A model generated the notes under the pieces. The model was not told the DNA's origin, searched no databases, and saw only the letters and a list, made by a program, of their open reading frames with translations. DNA of 29,152 nt from Hypsibius dujardini (Eukaryota; Tardigrada; Eutardigrada; Parachela; Hypsibiidae). The DNA lies in NCBI GenBank assembly GCA_001579985.1, contig LRSR01008934.1, positions 1-29,152 on the forward strand. Direction: 5' to 3'. The position numbers and the translations under genes were made by a program. Numbering within the stretch: position 1 is the stretch's first letter; each line of letters starts with the position of its first letter. Shown here in pieces: positions 1 to 11,300 of this stretch.

Positions 1-134
1 TTCCAACACCGACCAACCCGCGACCGAGGCAGGCAGTTTGCTGATGACGACGATGATTCGAGAGTCAGCGAGGCGAATGAAGAGATTTCTCAAACGTGGG
101 GAAGAGGAGAGAGAGACACACACAGAGCGATCGG
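1..134 (-). other. 3' UTR / downstream flank of the MA3 gene
   Basis: The sequence after the TGA at 137-135 has a CT-rich run on the minus strand and no clear AATAAA signal inside the window. The transcript end probably lies outside the window. Confidence 0.4.
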
Positions 135-3100
135 TCAAGCCTGAGACAGTCCGCGACGCCAGTTCTGCTCCGGCTGATGGTGATGGTCGGGCTTAATGGG
201 TCCGTTGCCAGGAGAGCCACGGTGCAGCACGTGCGACGAGCGGTGATGATCATCCATCGGTCCGCCGGGTGAGGAGCGTGGCTGCGGTTGATTACCGTTG
301 CCGGGGCTGAGACCAAAAGTGCGGGCTGGAACAGCTAGCGGGGTAAATGCTTTGTTGGCATCCTTCAGCGGGGAAGTGCCGCCAGCTCCAGGCCTATAGC
401 AAACGGAACAGATCGGTTTAAATATCACGATTCCGCAAAAATGTGACGTCATTCTGCCAGTATGAATGCTTAAATTCAAATCCAGCAAACTCGTTTGACT
501 GTTTCTTTACCTGTATGCATGTATGCATGTATGCATGTCTGCCTGTCTGTCTGTCAGTCTGTCTGTCTGTCTGTCTGTCTGCCTACCTCCATATCTATCT
601 GTCTGTGACTGCCTTTCTCTGTCTGCTTGTCTGCATGCCTCCCTACCTCCATCTGTCAGTCTGTCAGTCTCCCTGTCTGTCTACCTGCATGCATGCATGC
701 CTGTTTGCCTGTTTGCCTGTCAGTCCCTGTGTCCGCCTATCCATATGTCTGAGCTTATCTTTCAGTCTGCCTCTATCGCTTGATAACCATCGATCTCTCC
801 TGACTGACGTCGGTGCCGGTACTCAGTAGGCATGGCAACTGAAAATGGAATGGCTTACTTCAGAGAGAAGGTGTTGAGCGACCCGCTCCCACGCGACCAA
901 GTCTTCACATTAGGACTCAGCGTGGGACTAAGTTGACTGGTGTCCGTCTCCGTAATACGATCAACCTAAAGACGTGAAGACATGAAGACATAAACAGAAA
1001 TAAATTAACGCTGCTTAAAGTCAACTTCAGTTACACAACTTTCAGAAATTACCGGCAGTTTCACAACTTAAATATTCCAACTCATTTTACTTCAATTTTA
1101 CTGGATGTTATTTCCCGATATTATGTACTGAAAAAAAGTATACTCCCATTAAATATATCACAAATATTAGTACAGAACAAAAGAATAAAAAAAGGGTTCA
1201 AATTCAAACATAATTACACAACACGATATTAACAGATTTTCCGCCCAAAAATTTCACGGTGAATTGATCGGTGCCGATAAAACTATTTTCAGACAGGAAA
1301 GGCATAATTGCGGTATTTGTCAAGGAGGACCTCTAATCACTTCCCTTCCGGCAAGCGGAATAATAACCAGAGACCTCTTCCGCCAGTGCATCTATTAATA
1401 AATCTATTCCTGATATCATCGGAACATCAAATTAAAACAGATCAGTTAAATAATAAATGTTTCACAATTTTATTTTCATTTTTTTAATATTAATGATAAA
1501 ATAAAAATCAATACGATTACATTAGAAAAGCTTTTAAAATCAAATAAAAGTAAACACTGACAAGGTGAGATTTCAGTTCCTGTCAGTTAAAAGAAGGATA
1601 ATACAGTACTAGGGTAGCATGAAAAAAATTGCAAAATGATAATAATAATTGCCGTACGTTAAGAGCAGTGAGGAACTTTTTGGTTTTTCCACTGCCGGGA
1701 CGCGAACTCGGCCCGCCCGAAGGTGCCTTTCCACCTGGTCCCGCGCCAGCGGAACCGCTCGGTGCCGCATTCCTTGGTGGACTGGTCCGTGGTGCAGTGC
1801 CTTCCGGTTTGGCTGCCTGATGCGAGACAGTGGCAGTCGGTGTAGCCGCAGAAGTAGCCGAAGCAGGGTTGAAGCTGTCGTGGCGGACCCTTGACCCTAA
1901 ATCATGGTGCGGATGATGGGGCTCCTGGTAAGACTTCTTCGGGGAGGATTGAAAAGTCGATCCCGAGTGGTGTTTGTCCGCGCTCTCCGAGACAAAACGA
2001 GGTCGGTCGAATCCGGTGAGGGAAGAGGAACCACCAGTGAAAGAATGTCCGTCCTGGAAAATAAAATGAGAAAGGCTTCAGTATTATCTGCCGAAAGAAA
2101 AGTTAACTGTTTGTTTGTCTGTTTGTCTGTCTGTCGGTTTGTCCACGTGTCTGTCTGTCTGTCTGCTTGCTCGATTGTTTGGCTGACCGCCTGTCTGCCT
2201 GACCATCTGTCGGCCTGTCTACTCATCTATCTGCCTGTTTCTGTCTGCCCAACTCACATGCGAATCCCGCTGTCCGCCCGCCGCGTACTTCCAATCCCCA
2301 CCGGTGCCTCGTAAGTGGTGATGCTGCCCACCCGGCTGTCCCATCAACAACGGCGGACTCGTGCTCTCCAGCATCCGCTTCGTCGACGGTGTCCCGCCCA
2401 TATCTCCCGCACTCATCCCCGACTCAGAGACAAACCGCGGTCGCTTCCCCTGCAGCAATCCCTGGCCTCCATCACTCCTGTCCGGCGTCATCATTTCCGA
2501 CGGTGGCGCCACCCATGTGTCGTTCTTTACAATCTTCACCCGCTCCAAAAGACCCTCCGGAAGTGCGAATTTCACCCGATTCAGCTCAATCCGCAGCATC
2601 GCTTCCCTACAAACGATACGAGTATTAGTTAATTCCATTAACTGAAGGGGCAATAGAATGGTGTAGAAATGAAGAAGAGTATGAAAATGAAATTCGATTT
2701 CACTCTACTAAAGATATGAACTGGAGTCTGATGGATTCGGAACTTATGAAAAGGTACGTGTCAACTTAAAGGCTAAAACTCCATTTCATATTGGAAATAG
2801 AATTGGACAAACGGATTCCAATTCCACTTCCAATCCCATCAATTCCAACCCAATCAATTTCAGAAGTCCGTCAATTCCAATTCCAGCACTAATTCCATAT
2901 AAACGCAGCTGGAACTGGAACTAGCATCCCTACCTGGAGTAGGTCCGCCTTGACGGTCGCGGCGGCGACGGTGAACGCAACCCGACCGGTCGGATGAACT
3001 TGTCCTTAGCCGCTGCCGGTGGGAGGAAGAAGCCGACCGCCGTGCGAGGCTGACCCGAACTGGAGGAGGCCGTAACGGGGTTGCGGCCATCCTTAGCGTC

Positions 3101-6100
3101 CGGAATGTGCACTGATGGAAAGTGCCGGCGGAGTGGGAGGAGGAACTTCCCGGCGTGCTCGCCGGATGCGCCGTTGAGGAGCTTGCCGAAAGCTTCCAGA
3201 TTCTCAGAGGGGTTCTTCAGGAGCGAAAGGTTGGTGCCGATGAGGTCGACCGTGCAGTCGTAGATGTTGGGCCAGTCAACGGAGAGGGCGGCCGTCTCGG
3301 AGATCAGACGTTTTGCACTGAATAGGGAAAAAGGAGAATCTTTGGTTTGGATAATGCTCGTTAGGAAAATAGCTTCTTCGTCCAGTTCCGTCGTTCGGCC
3401 TAGATGTCAGTCTCAAATAGATCTCTCGGCTAATCGGATGTTAGTCCGCACTGACTTGAATCTGATGAGGCTTAGTCTCCCGGATTTTCTGCCTGCAACC
3501 GATGTACCTACACCTACTTCATTCTTTTCATGATCTTTCTGCTTGCATGTGGATATAAGTGTCTGTAGGTCTTGCCTGTCTGCCAGCCAGTGGGCACAAG
3601 TGTCTGAATATCTTGTCTGCCTGTCGTCTATCTGTTTAACCGTCTCTGTCTGTCAGTCTGCCTGCCTATAATTGCCTATAATTGGGGTAGGTTACAGTGT
3701 ACGAGGGCATGAATGTCTTGTCTGCTTCCCACCTGATCTACTTGAGTCCTACCCGTTGCCTATGTCGGAATATCGATCCTACCTGCATTCGATGTATCTA
3801 TTCAGGCTTCCTATTGACTATCAGTCAGTGAACCAGCCAACCAGCTTGACTCCGGCCTGAATCTATGACTACTTGACTGTCTTGTCTGCCTATATTCACT
3901 ACATCTTCTTCTTAACACCTTGACTACACACACCTTGGCTTCCATGACTAGAATCCCTTTTTTACGTATGCATTTGCGTTATAACAATCAGGCAACCTGC
4001 AATCAGGCCTTTTGATAGCCCCTCATTGCCAATTGGCATATGGGCGTGATAGCTTTGACTGCCTGTCTTCACATCATCATGCCTGGATCCTACTCTGTCT
4101 GTCTGTCTGTCAATCAGTCTGTCTGCACTGTCTTCCCTCAATCACAGACTAATTTCACTAATCAATCCCTCAATCTCCGACAAGAATCCCGGCCGAAATC
4201 CGACTAATCTGCACGTGAAACGCAAAAATGCATGGCAAAACAATCCAATCAGTTCTAATAACATCGCAACGGAATTCCATTCGCGTCCTCCATAAGCACC
4301 GGCAATTAGATCATTAAAATATGGGTGCAAGCAACCGACAGACAGAGCGACCGGCCAACCGGTCTGATCAAATACAAGTACAGAGTGAGATATTATTTAC
4401 CTCTGGATAAAGTGCGGACGAGCCAGGACGTTCTTCTTGCCGAGCTCTTTGAGGAGGAAATCGATCTTGGGCTGGTCCTCCCGACGGGCCTCGCAGTACC
4501 GAATCACCAGCTCGTACACAAAGTCGCCGCGCTCTCCGGCCGTGAAGGTTGACATATTCCGGGCGACGTGCGTCACGGCATCCTGTTCCAGGGTACGAGA
4601 GAAGGAGAGAGTGAGGGATTGAGATTGAGCGGGGGGAACGGAATAAGTACAGTGATAATAGTCGCTCCTCTTTTTCAAGGGCACTGGCAAAGACATATCC
4701 ATACCAGCAGGGAGGAGCGGACCGAAAACAGTCAACAAGGCACTGCAGACCGACAGGCAGGCAGGCTGTAAGATCGATAAACAGAGAAGAAAGGCCAATG
4801 GACATACAGGCAAGACGAAAACTATACGTTGTATGAAAGTATGTATGCCCACGAACAGAATACAAGCAACAGTAATCTAGCCGGTGAACAGAAAGGCAAC
4901 GCAAGCTGACAGGTAAAGAAATAGACAGACGTGTGATCAAGAATGCAACGTGGACAAAAACGACAACCATCTAAAAATTGGCACTAAAACACTCAGCAGC
5001 AGACAGATAGATAGACAAATAGACAAACAGAGAGAAAGAAAGAAAGACAGACAAACATACAGGTAGACTGACAGGCAGACAGACTGCCAGCCAGCCAGAC
5101 AGAGAGAGAGACAGGCAAACAGTCATACAGGCTGACATACAGGCTGACAGACAGACAGACAGACAGACAAGGTGCCGGAAAGAAGAAATCCAGTCATGAC
5201 AGACAGCACAAAGAAGAGCCGCAAGACAATAGTCAGACACGCCAAGTATATTACGGTAGGTTGGCTTTTTGACACGTGCAACTACAACTATCACTTACGA
5301 CCAGTTCTGGTTCTTCCGAATTGATCATAACGGCGACCAGCTTCTCCACTTGATCCAGAAACGGCTTCTTCCCATCCTGATGTTGTAGTTCCGCAGCCGG
5401 TGGTTCCACATTCTCAGCGTTCACTCGATAGTCCGTCTCCCCACCACCTGTGTAGGGCAAATAATTCCATTTAAAATGCAATTTGAGGGCTATTGCAAAT
5501 ATTTACCTTACCGGTTCGGTATCCTATCACAGCACAGAATTAATCGATCGCTTGATTGGCTTTAGTACAATTACTTTTCTCTTAATTTTCAGATTCGAAT
5601 GCAGGAAACTTCACTGAAAATTATTTAAAAACTGACAACGCGAAAATGACGCCAATAAAAGACACGGTATTCTTAGACTAAGGTGACCAACAGTTCTGCA
5701 AGCCCTAGTCTAGAGTTGACATTCGCCGGTTTCAGACAATTCAGACATCATTGATTGCTTGATTGACCGAAGCCGGTTTTAGACGATTCAGACGATTCAG
5801 ACCATTCATTGATTGCTTGATTGACCGAAGCCGGTTTCAGACCATTCATTGTGGGTTGATTGCTTGATTGACCGAAGCCGAAAGCCAGATGTTGTACAAT
5901 TCAATTCAGGCCAAAATAATCTTCAAAATCAGCACATTAAAATCAGAAACTTGAAAATATTCAAAATAAAGAATAAAAACTTGAAAAGTATCGACAAGGC
6001 CAGGGACAATTGAGAAAAAAAATCTGTTACGCTTGGTCAGCCACACCACGCACGAGGCCGCGTATGCCCCACGCCTACGCAAGCCCCCAGGACATCCGAT

Positions 6101-6306
6101 CACACCTGCCTACTCATAGCCAACCGGTGCCGCATTACAGGGCCATATCACCAGATACGCCGCATTATTCCGCCGCTGGCTTTCAACACACAAGCCTACC
6201 GGGAACTTAACTATGTGCGCCGCATTTAACACGTCCAATGAAACCACAACACAGAGAGAGTGAGAGACAAAGAACCCTTACTTGCAGCTGCTCCCTCCAC
6301 GTCCAT
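135..6306 (-). CDS. MA3-domain protein, PDCD4/MRF-like (possible eIF4G C-terminal part)
   Basis: Eight coding exons, minus strand: 6306-6282, 5447-5299, 4582-4401, 3317-2934, 2606-2258, 2053-1658, 965-859, 393-135. They sum to 1851 nt (616 aa plus TGA) with matching phases throughout. Residues about 36-170 form an MA3-type helical domain (DQVEKLVAVM, ELVDAVTHVARNM, GDFVYELVIRYCEA, ALSVDWPNIYDCTVDLIG), which aligns by eye with eIF4G and PDCD4 MA3 domains. The rest is Pro/Ser/Gly/His-rich and looks disordered. RPRFVSES occurs twice (residues 302-309 and 380-387) and resembles the PDCD4 C-terminal phosphosite. Family knowledge: MA3 domains bind the helicase eIF4A, so a cytoplasmic role in translation control is inferred. 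Start: the ATG at 6306 follows an in-frame TGA, but a TTTCAG acceptor at 6337 could instead join this exon in frame to eIF4G upstream. Only one MA3 domain is recognisable, whereas PDCD4 has two. Exon chain fairly sure; gene boundary and exact family uncertain. Confidence 0.72.
394..858 (-). repeat. Intron with degenerate CTGT/CTGC tetranucleotide array
   Basis: This is the last intron of the MA3 gene. From about 520 to 760 the plus strand is an imperfect array of CTGT, CTGC, ATGC and CTAC words. On the sense strand it reads CAGA/CAGG. The long Cys-Leu-Ser-Val ORFs here are artefacts of the array. Confidence 0.85.
966..1657 (-). other. Intron of the MA3 gene, AT-rich
   Basis: This 692-nt intron has donor GTACGG at 1657 and acceptor CTTTAG at 966. 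It is AT-rich with no array or ORF of note. The next exon (965-859) exactly restores the reading frame of the last exon, which supports the splice. Without splicing, translation would stop 24 codons past the donor. Confidence 0.6.
1982..2005 (-). other. RPRFVSES motif, copy 2
   Basis: It encodes the same eight residues (380-387), in a different exon. The codons differ from copy 1 at four positions (CCT for CCG, CGT for CGG, TCG for TCT, AGC for TCG) while the peptide is unchanged. This suggests an old copy kept by selection. Confidence 0.7.
2100..2246 (-). repeat. CTGT-type tetranucleotide tract in intron 2054-2257
   Basis: Degenerate CTGT/TTGT/CTGC words on the plus strand fill most of this 204-nt intron of the MA3 gene. 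Confidence 0.85.
2420..2443 (-). other. RPRFVSES motif, copy 1
   Basis: It encodes RPRFVSES (residues 302-309) after GK. The pattern RxRxxS is the consensus of AGC kinases such as Akt and S6K. It resembles KRFVSEGD at the C-terminus of animal PDCD4. Phosphorylation here is inferred from the motif only. Confidence 0.7.
3318..4400 (-). other. Long intron (1083 nt) of the MA3 gene
   Basis: It splits the MA3 domain at the same phase-2 position as the eIF4G intron 8997-9409. It holds CTGT/CTGC-rich patches at about 3590-3665 and 4095-4125. No missing exon is needed, because the domain reads continuously across it. Confidence 0.75.
4401..4582 (-). other. Paralogous MA3 exon of the downstream gene, 182 nt
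   Basis: It encodes DAVTHVARNM at its start and RPHFIQ at its end. It matches the eIF4G exon at 9410-9591 in length, in phase and in position within the MA3 domain. The protein identity is low, so the duplication is old or the copies evolve quickly. Confidence 0.82.
4583..5298 (-). repeat. Intron with CAGA-type array
   Basis: This 716-nt phase-0 intron lies within the MA3 domain, at the same site as the eIF4G intron 9592-9877. From about 4985 to 5170 the plus strand is a degenerate array of CAGA, CAGG and AGAA words. The orientation is opposite to that of the tract at 520-760. Confidence 0.85.
5726..5885. repeat. Minisatellite of about 45-58 bp, three copies
   Basis: Three tandem copies share the core TTGATTGCTTGATTGACCGA, followed by AGCCGGTTT and a variable CAGACCATTCA segment. 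The cores start at about 5751, 5809 and 5856. The spacing shortens because the number of GATTCAGAC sub-units varies. It lies in the first intron (5448-6281) of the MA3 gene. Confidence 0.85.
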
Positions 6307-6336
6307 GTTGCCCGTACAGCGTCGACAAATTCCGTC

Positions 6337-8347
6337 CTGAAATCAGGCAAAATTTGATATTTTAAAAATGGACAAAAAAGGTGGAAAAATCTTCCGGGGT
6401 CCTACCAGTTGCGAGAAACGCAGGGCATGACCGCAAGGCTTCAGCATGAAAGGCATTTTCCTGCAGTTATATTTTCTCCACAGAAAATACTTTTCTCCGA
6501 CAGATGGAAAAGAAATTAGCCGACACGGGAGGACTTCCGGCGGGATGGAACTGGAGGATGTGTGGGGTGAGAGATGTGAGGTCGCTGGGAATATTTTGCT
6601 TTTTTTACAGTGCAGCGGAAATTCGAGTGTGTGCAATGTTGACGGTCCATCCAGGCAGGCAGGCTGTGTGCGTGCTGGTCTGCTGATGTACGACGGATGG
6701 GCTGCCAACTCGGCACCTGACTTCCACAGCCCACTGACACAGAGAGAGAAAGAGGGGAGGGAGAGAGAGAAGACACCCTGCCTGCATGCTTTCCGAGAAA
6801 AGCAACACAAAGAGCCCAGCACAGCCAGCAGGGATCAGCTGACACGGTTAATGCTGGTCATACAGCTCTTATAAAAGATCAGTAGGCGCTGCACCGACTA
6901 TAGTCGACTGCATACGTGATTTCCAACTGTTTAACATTTCAGCGTTCTCAGTTAGCATCCCAGCGCTCTATTTATTAGCGTGTGTTCTGAGGAGATTTTT
7001 CTTCTACGCTCTTTGTAATGCGTTACAATGTTCTTATTTAGATTTCAGATTCGTTCCCTTTAAACGGTAGTGCACTCCAATTCCAATGGAACGTTATGCG
7101 GAATGTGATTCGCCCTTCTACTTCTACCTCAGCGTACTTTTCCTTTCAAACCCATGAAAACATCAACGGATGAAGCAAAAGCAAGGTGGACAAGTGGACA
7201 GAATAAGTCATGACGGCGACTTCCAGTGGATTATTATCCATTTGGATCCCGCTTACTTCCACACCATTGCCATGTGGAATTCCACACTCGGTGTTCCAAT
7301 CTGCAATGCGTCTAATGGAAGTGGAATCATTCCAATCCAACCTCAACAGGTTGATTGATTCTCATTGATTTCAGACATTCGCTCCACTGCCCCGCAAACC
7401 CTTCCCAGGCGCAATAGACTCCCCCCATTATTTACGGCATTTTTATATCTATTATCAATTATCATTCCAACAGAAAAGACAGTTAAACAAGCGCTGCGCT
7501 AGTAGTAAAGGAGAGAAGAAGAAAAAAACTATGGCCGATAAACTCACAACATCCATCCCACCAGCAGCCGCTTATGCAGTCGGAAGACTTGCCAGACACG
7601 AGAGACGCGACACACCGACAAAACGGCCAACCGCCGCCCAAACAGCATGTGTGCACAATGTGCCATTGAACAAAAAAGCAATCTCTCAACCACACGGGAT
7701 CGGCACACACACACCCGTCCAAGCAGTCCGTGGCAGTCTCCGTCGTCCTCATCATGGCCAGGCAGACATCATTCCGAACGGCTCAGCGCAGACATACCCA
7801 CGACAAAGGACAATTTAGATGTTAGATAAAGGGGAGAGAGAAGCATGCCGAAACTAAAAATTCACGCTGCTGCTCAATAAATAAATAAACCTGAAAAATG
7901 AATAACTATATATCCTGTATATATATATATATATTCCAGAAGAGAATATAGACATACATATACGTTATATATAGGGGCGTTATTAAATGTAGTCTTTGCA
8001 AGTATAGTAGGAGAGCAGACACACACACAAAGTAAAAGCCTCTGAAAGCTAGAACAGGGGAGGAGCAGGAGGAGGATGTGATGTGTGTGTGATGTGTAGA
8101 TGCACGATGTGGGAACAACGGAGGCTGTTGAAAAAAAGACGAGCCACCGTTTCGGCTTCGCATCAATGGCGAGAGAAACCCAATCGGAGAGAGAGAGCGA
8201 GCACGGATGTTGCTTGATCGATGAATGTGGACGCCAGAAAAGGGGACGAAGGGATGTCCCGATCAGTCAATCAATCATCCGATCGCAGACGTGTGTATGA
8301 TGTGACTCTGGTCCGGACTTTCCTGTTTTGAGCAATCAGGGACGAGT
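6337..8347. other. Gap between eIF4G and the MA3 gene: intergenic or one large intron
   Basis: I see no convincing exon here. It holds a CT-rich stretch on the minus strand (about 6720-6780), a TA dinucleotide run near 7906-7935 and a GT-rich patch near 8080-8100. ORFs at 7531-7818 (plus) and 6343-6822 (minus) lack recognisable protein character. If the genes are separate, it contains the eIF4G 3' UTR and the MA3-gene promoter. If they are fused, it is a 2.4-kb intron, about twice the next longest. Confidence 0.6.
7906..7935. repeat. TA dinucleotide microsatellite
   Basis: A CTATATATCCTG lead-in is followed by about nine TA units, between the eIF4G and MA3 coding parts. Confidence 0.8.
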
Positions 8348-11300
8348 TCAAAGCTGAAACAAAACAAAGCATTATTGCAAAACTTAAATGTCACACTATT
8401 CGAAAAGAGCCTCGTTAAATATAAATATAAAAAATATACTAATCAAATATCGAAGTCAGACTGATGCGTCAGCTACATCAAATTTACAAAACTTAAATTT
8501 AACATTGAAGGAAATACTGGAAGGACAAACAAACTTTATTGCACTTGACATGTAATTAAAACTAAATACCAAGACTAACAGCTGGTCTTTAAATCGAATA
8601 AATGAACGGTGTGATTATAAGTAAATATTATTTCAACTAAAGTAAAAAACTTCGTTCAACAACAAAAGTAATAATTCATTTTAACTTTTGCAACCATCAA
8701 TCAATCGACTTACCGCTGCGGGATCATTAAGGTAATTCGACCACTCTGGGGCAGACGACATGATGTGCCGTCGGTCAGCGGAGACACTTTCAGACAAATT
8801 CACCCACTTCCGGAAAGCCTCTTGGTACTTCTCCACTTCGGCGGGACCGTCCGCTCTCCGAAACACGCCCTCCACCGATGCGACTGGAAAGTGTCCTTCG
8901 ACGACCAGCGGTCCGATGAGAGCGACCACGTAGGTGTAATAGGCCGGTCCAACGTCCATCACTTGGTCGGCAGTCTGCGCAATCTGCTCGGCAAAACTAC
9001 AAACAGAAATGGCACATTGGAACAAACGGATAACAGTCAACGTGATTAGAACAGAAAACTCAAAAAGCGGACACGCAAGAAAAGGAAGGCTTGATAAGAG
9101 ACGGGCTAGCACAAATCACAGTAGCAACTACCAAAATAGCATACAAGCAGAGAAGTAGAGCCCTATTTACAAAGATAGACACGCATGAAAAAGAAGGCAT
9201 ACAACAAATTCAGACAGACAGGCACAAAACTAATTGGTACAGACCAAACTAAACACAGATAGCCAAACAAACTGACAGACAGGCAGGGACAGATAGATAA
9301 AAACAGTAATACAGACAGACAGACACAGACAGAGCAGACGAACAGACGGACAGACAGACAGACAGACACTAGTGAAACAACACATGAGTCTCACAAAGAG
9401 CCCACACACCTTTCTTCGAGCACTTCAAGAGGTAGTCGGCCCTCCTTTGCTACTCCCACCAGCAGGCCCGTTATCGGCTTCCTATCCGGTTGCTTTGACT
9501 CGTAGTAGTGCCCAAAGACGGTACTCACAAACTGCTGCTTCAGTTTGCTGTTGAACCGGGACAACTTTTGCGACGCGTCAGTTATCACATCCTAAATCCA
9601 GGAAAAAAATGTAAATTCAAAGTTTCTACCTCGTACATAATGTTGGTTAAATTGATGATTTCATAATTGAATTAAAATACAATTTGATTTAAATTAACCG
9701 CAAAGTGGACATATTTAAACAAAATAATAAAAACATAATTGCTTGACATATACCGTATATTCTGTACTTAAAAAAATACATTTTTAAATATCCATTAGCA
9801 ACGTTAAATGTATTTTATGTAAATCAAATAGTCAATGGTAATTCACTACGTCAAAAGTCTCTTCTTGCAAGGCTTACCTGCACATCCGTGCCTTCGGATT
9901 TTTTAATGGACTCCACCAAGTGCTTGGTTATGTCAAGCACTTCGTCTTCGGTGACATCGGGCAGGATCTCGTTGACGGGGGACCGGGAGAGTGGTGTGTC
10001 AGCGGGCGTGGGCAGTTGCGATCCTCGCGGACTCTCTCCGCTGGTCGGCTCCACATTCACGAGGATGGGTGTACCCTCACGCAGCTCAGGGGTGTGGGTG
10101 AGGGAGCCGCGGGGCCCCATCCGGTCGTTTCCTTGTCTGCTCATGCTGTTCTCGCGGCTATTGGTGGCCGAACGGTTCTCCATGCGTGCACTGCAAATTG
10201 AGAAGATGAATTCGAATAAAAAGTGCAAGTCATGAAAACAATCCCAGGCAACTGCTCTTTTACACTGCTTCCATCGACACACAAACCAGTGGCCTAGAGA
10301 AAACCAGTAGAAGGACACTAAGGCAGACAGAGAGACCGTCACGCAAGCTGTGACAGGTGGAGACAAGCACTAACGTACCGACAGACAGCGAGGGACATGA
10401 GACAGGCAGACACACACACACATAAATTGAGAAAAACAGTATCAACAAGCCGACAAACAAAAAGACGATGAATTGCAAGAAGGCGCTCTCGCTCTCATAT
10501 ACATCCAGACAGACAGGCACACAATGGTCAACGTTACGAAACCGTTCGATAGATACCGGTAAACCAGACGCGTCACGCCCAGACAACGAGAAACAGCCAT
10601 GTCACGAAAAGACGCTTGTTACTCTGAGGATAAAAAAGTGATGCATCCCATGAGTGTCCATCGTCACTCACCGGTCGCTTGCCGTTTGTGGCAGGGAAAT
10701 CCGCGAATTCGACGCGGAATTCTGCAGTTGACCGCTCCCCTTTGACCACTGGCTAGTCTTACCAAGCTGGAATGGTGTCCCGCCACCCTAGAACAGGAAA
10801 ACACATCAACAGCCAGGCCCCAATAAAAACGCAATTTACAAGATAAATAAAAACCGAACGAATTAGAACTAAAACAGGAAAATTAACAATGTAATCAAAT
10901 TCATAGACCAACAAAATACCAAAAAAATTGGAATAAATACAGTGAAAACACGTGAACCAAAATTCATAACAATTTCAATAAAAATCAATAAAAATTCACT
11001 CTAAACAAAAATAAGGGACAAAAAACATCCAAAGTATTCAATAATTACACAACAATCACATTAAACCCAAGTAACTAAAAGAAAAAATCCAAAAGAATCG
11101 CTCAACAGATAAAACAAACATCCAAAAACAAAAAATCCATCAACCAATTAACAATACATCAAGACGTACCGAAACTGCGGTCAACGAGCCCAAGAACTTT
11201 GACGGCTTCGTGACGGACCCGCTCGAGACGTTGGAGATCCCACCGCGACCCGGCTGCTGCGGTGAGCCCTGCTGCTGCATCGAGCTCATCCCGCCCGGCT

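Noticed and set aside
443-829. Cys/Leu/Ser/Val-rich ORFs on the plus strand
   Set aside because: They are translations of the CTGT tetranucleotide array in an intron and have no protein character outside the repeat. Similar ORFs at 4971-5294 and 9163-9369 were rejected for the same reason.
2930-3112. Possible end of the MA3 gene at the in-frame TAG just after TYSR (about 2930)
   Set aside because: The TAG overlaps a GTAGGG donor. The next exon (2606-2258) continues in phase with conserved-looking sequence, so splicing is more likely than termination.
6343-6500. Similarity between 6343-6500 and 19100-19300 (both with GGAAAA, CTACCAGT and GAGAAA words)
   Set aside because: Matches are short and interrupted. 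By eye I cannot tell a degenerate shared repeat from AT-rich chance similarity.
7531-7818. Plus-strand ORF of 95 aa between eIF4G and the MA3 gene
   Set aside because: No recognisable domain, no start or splice support, and composition like the surrounding non-coding DNA.
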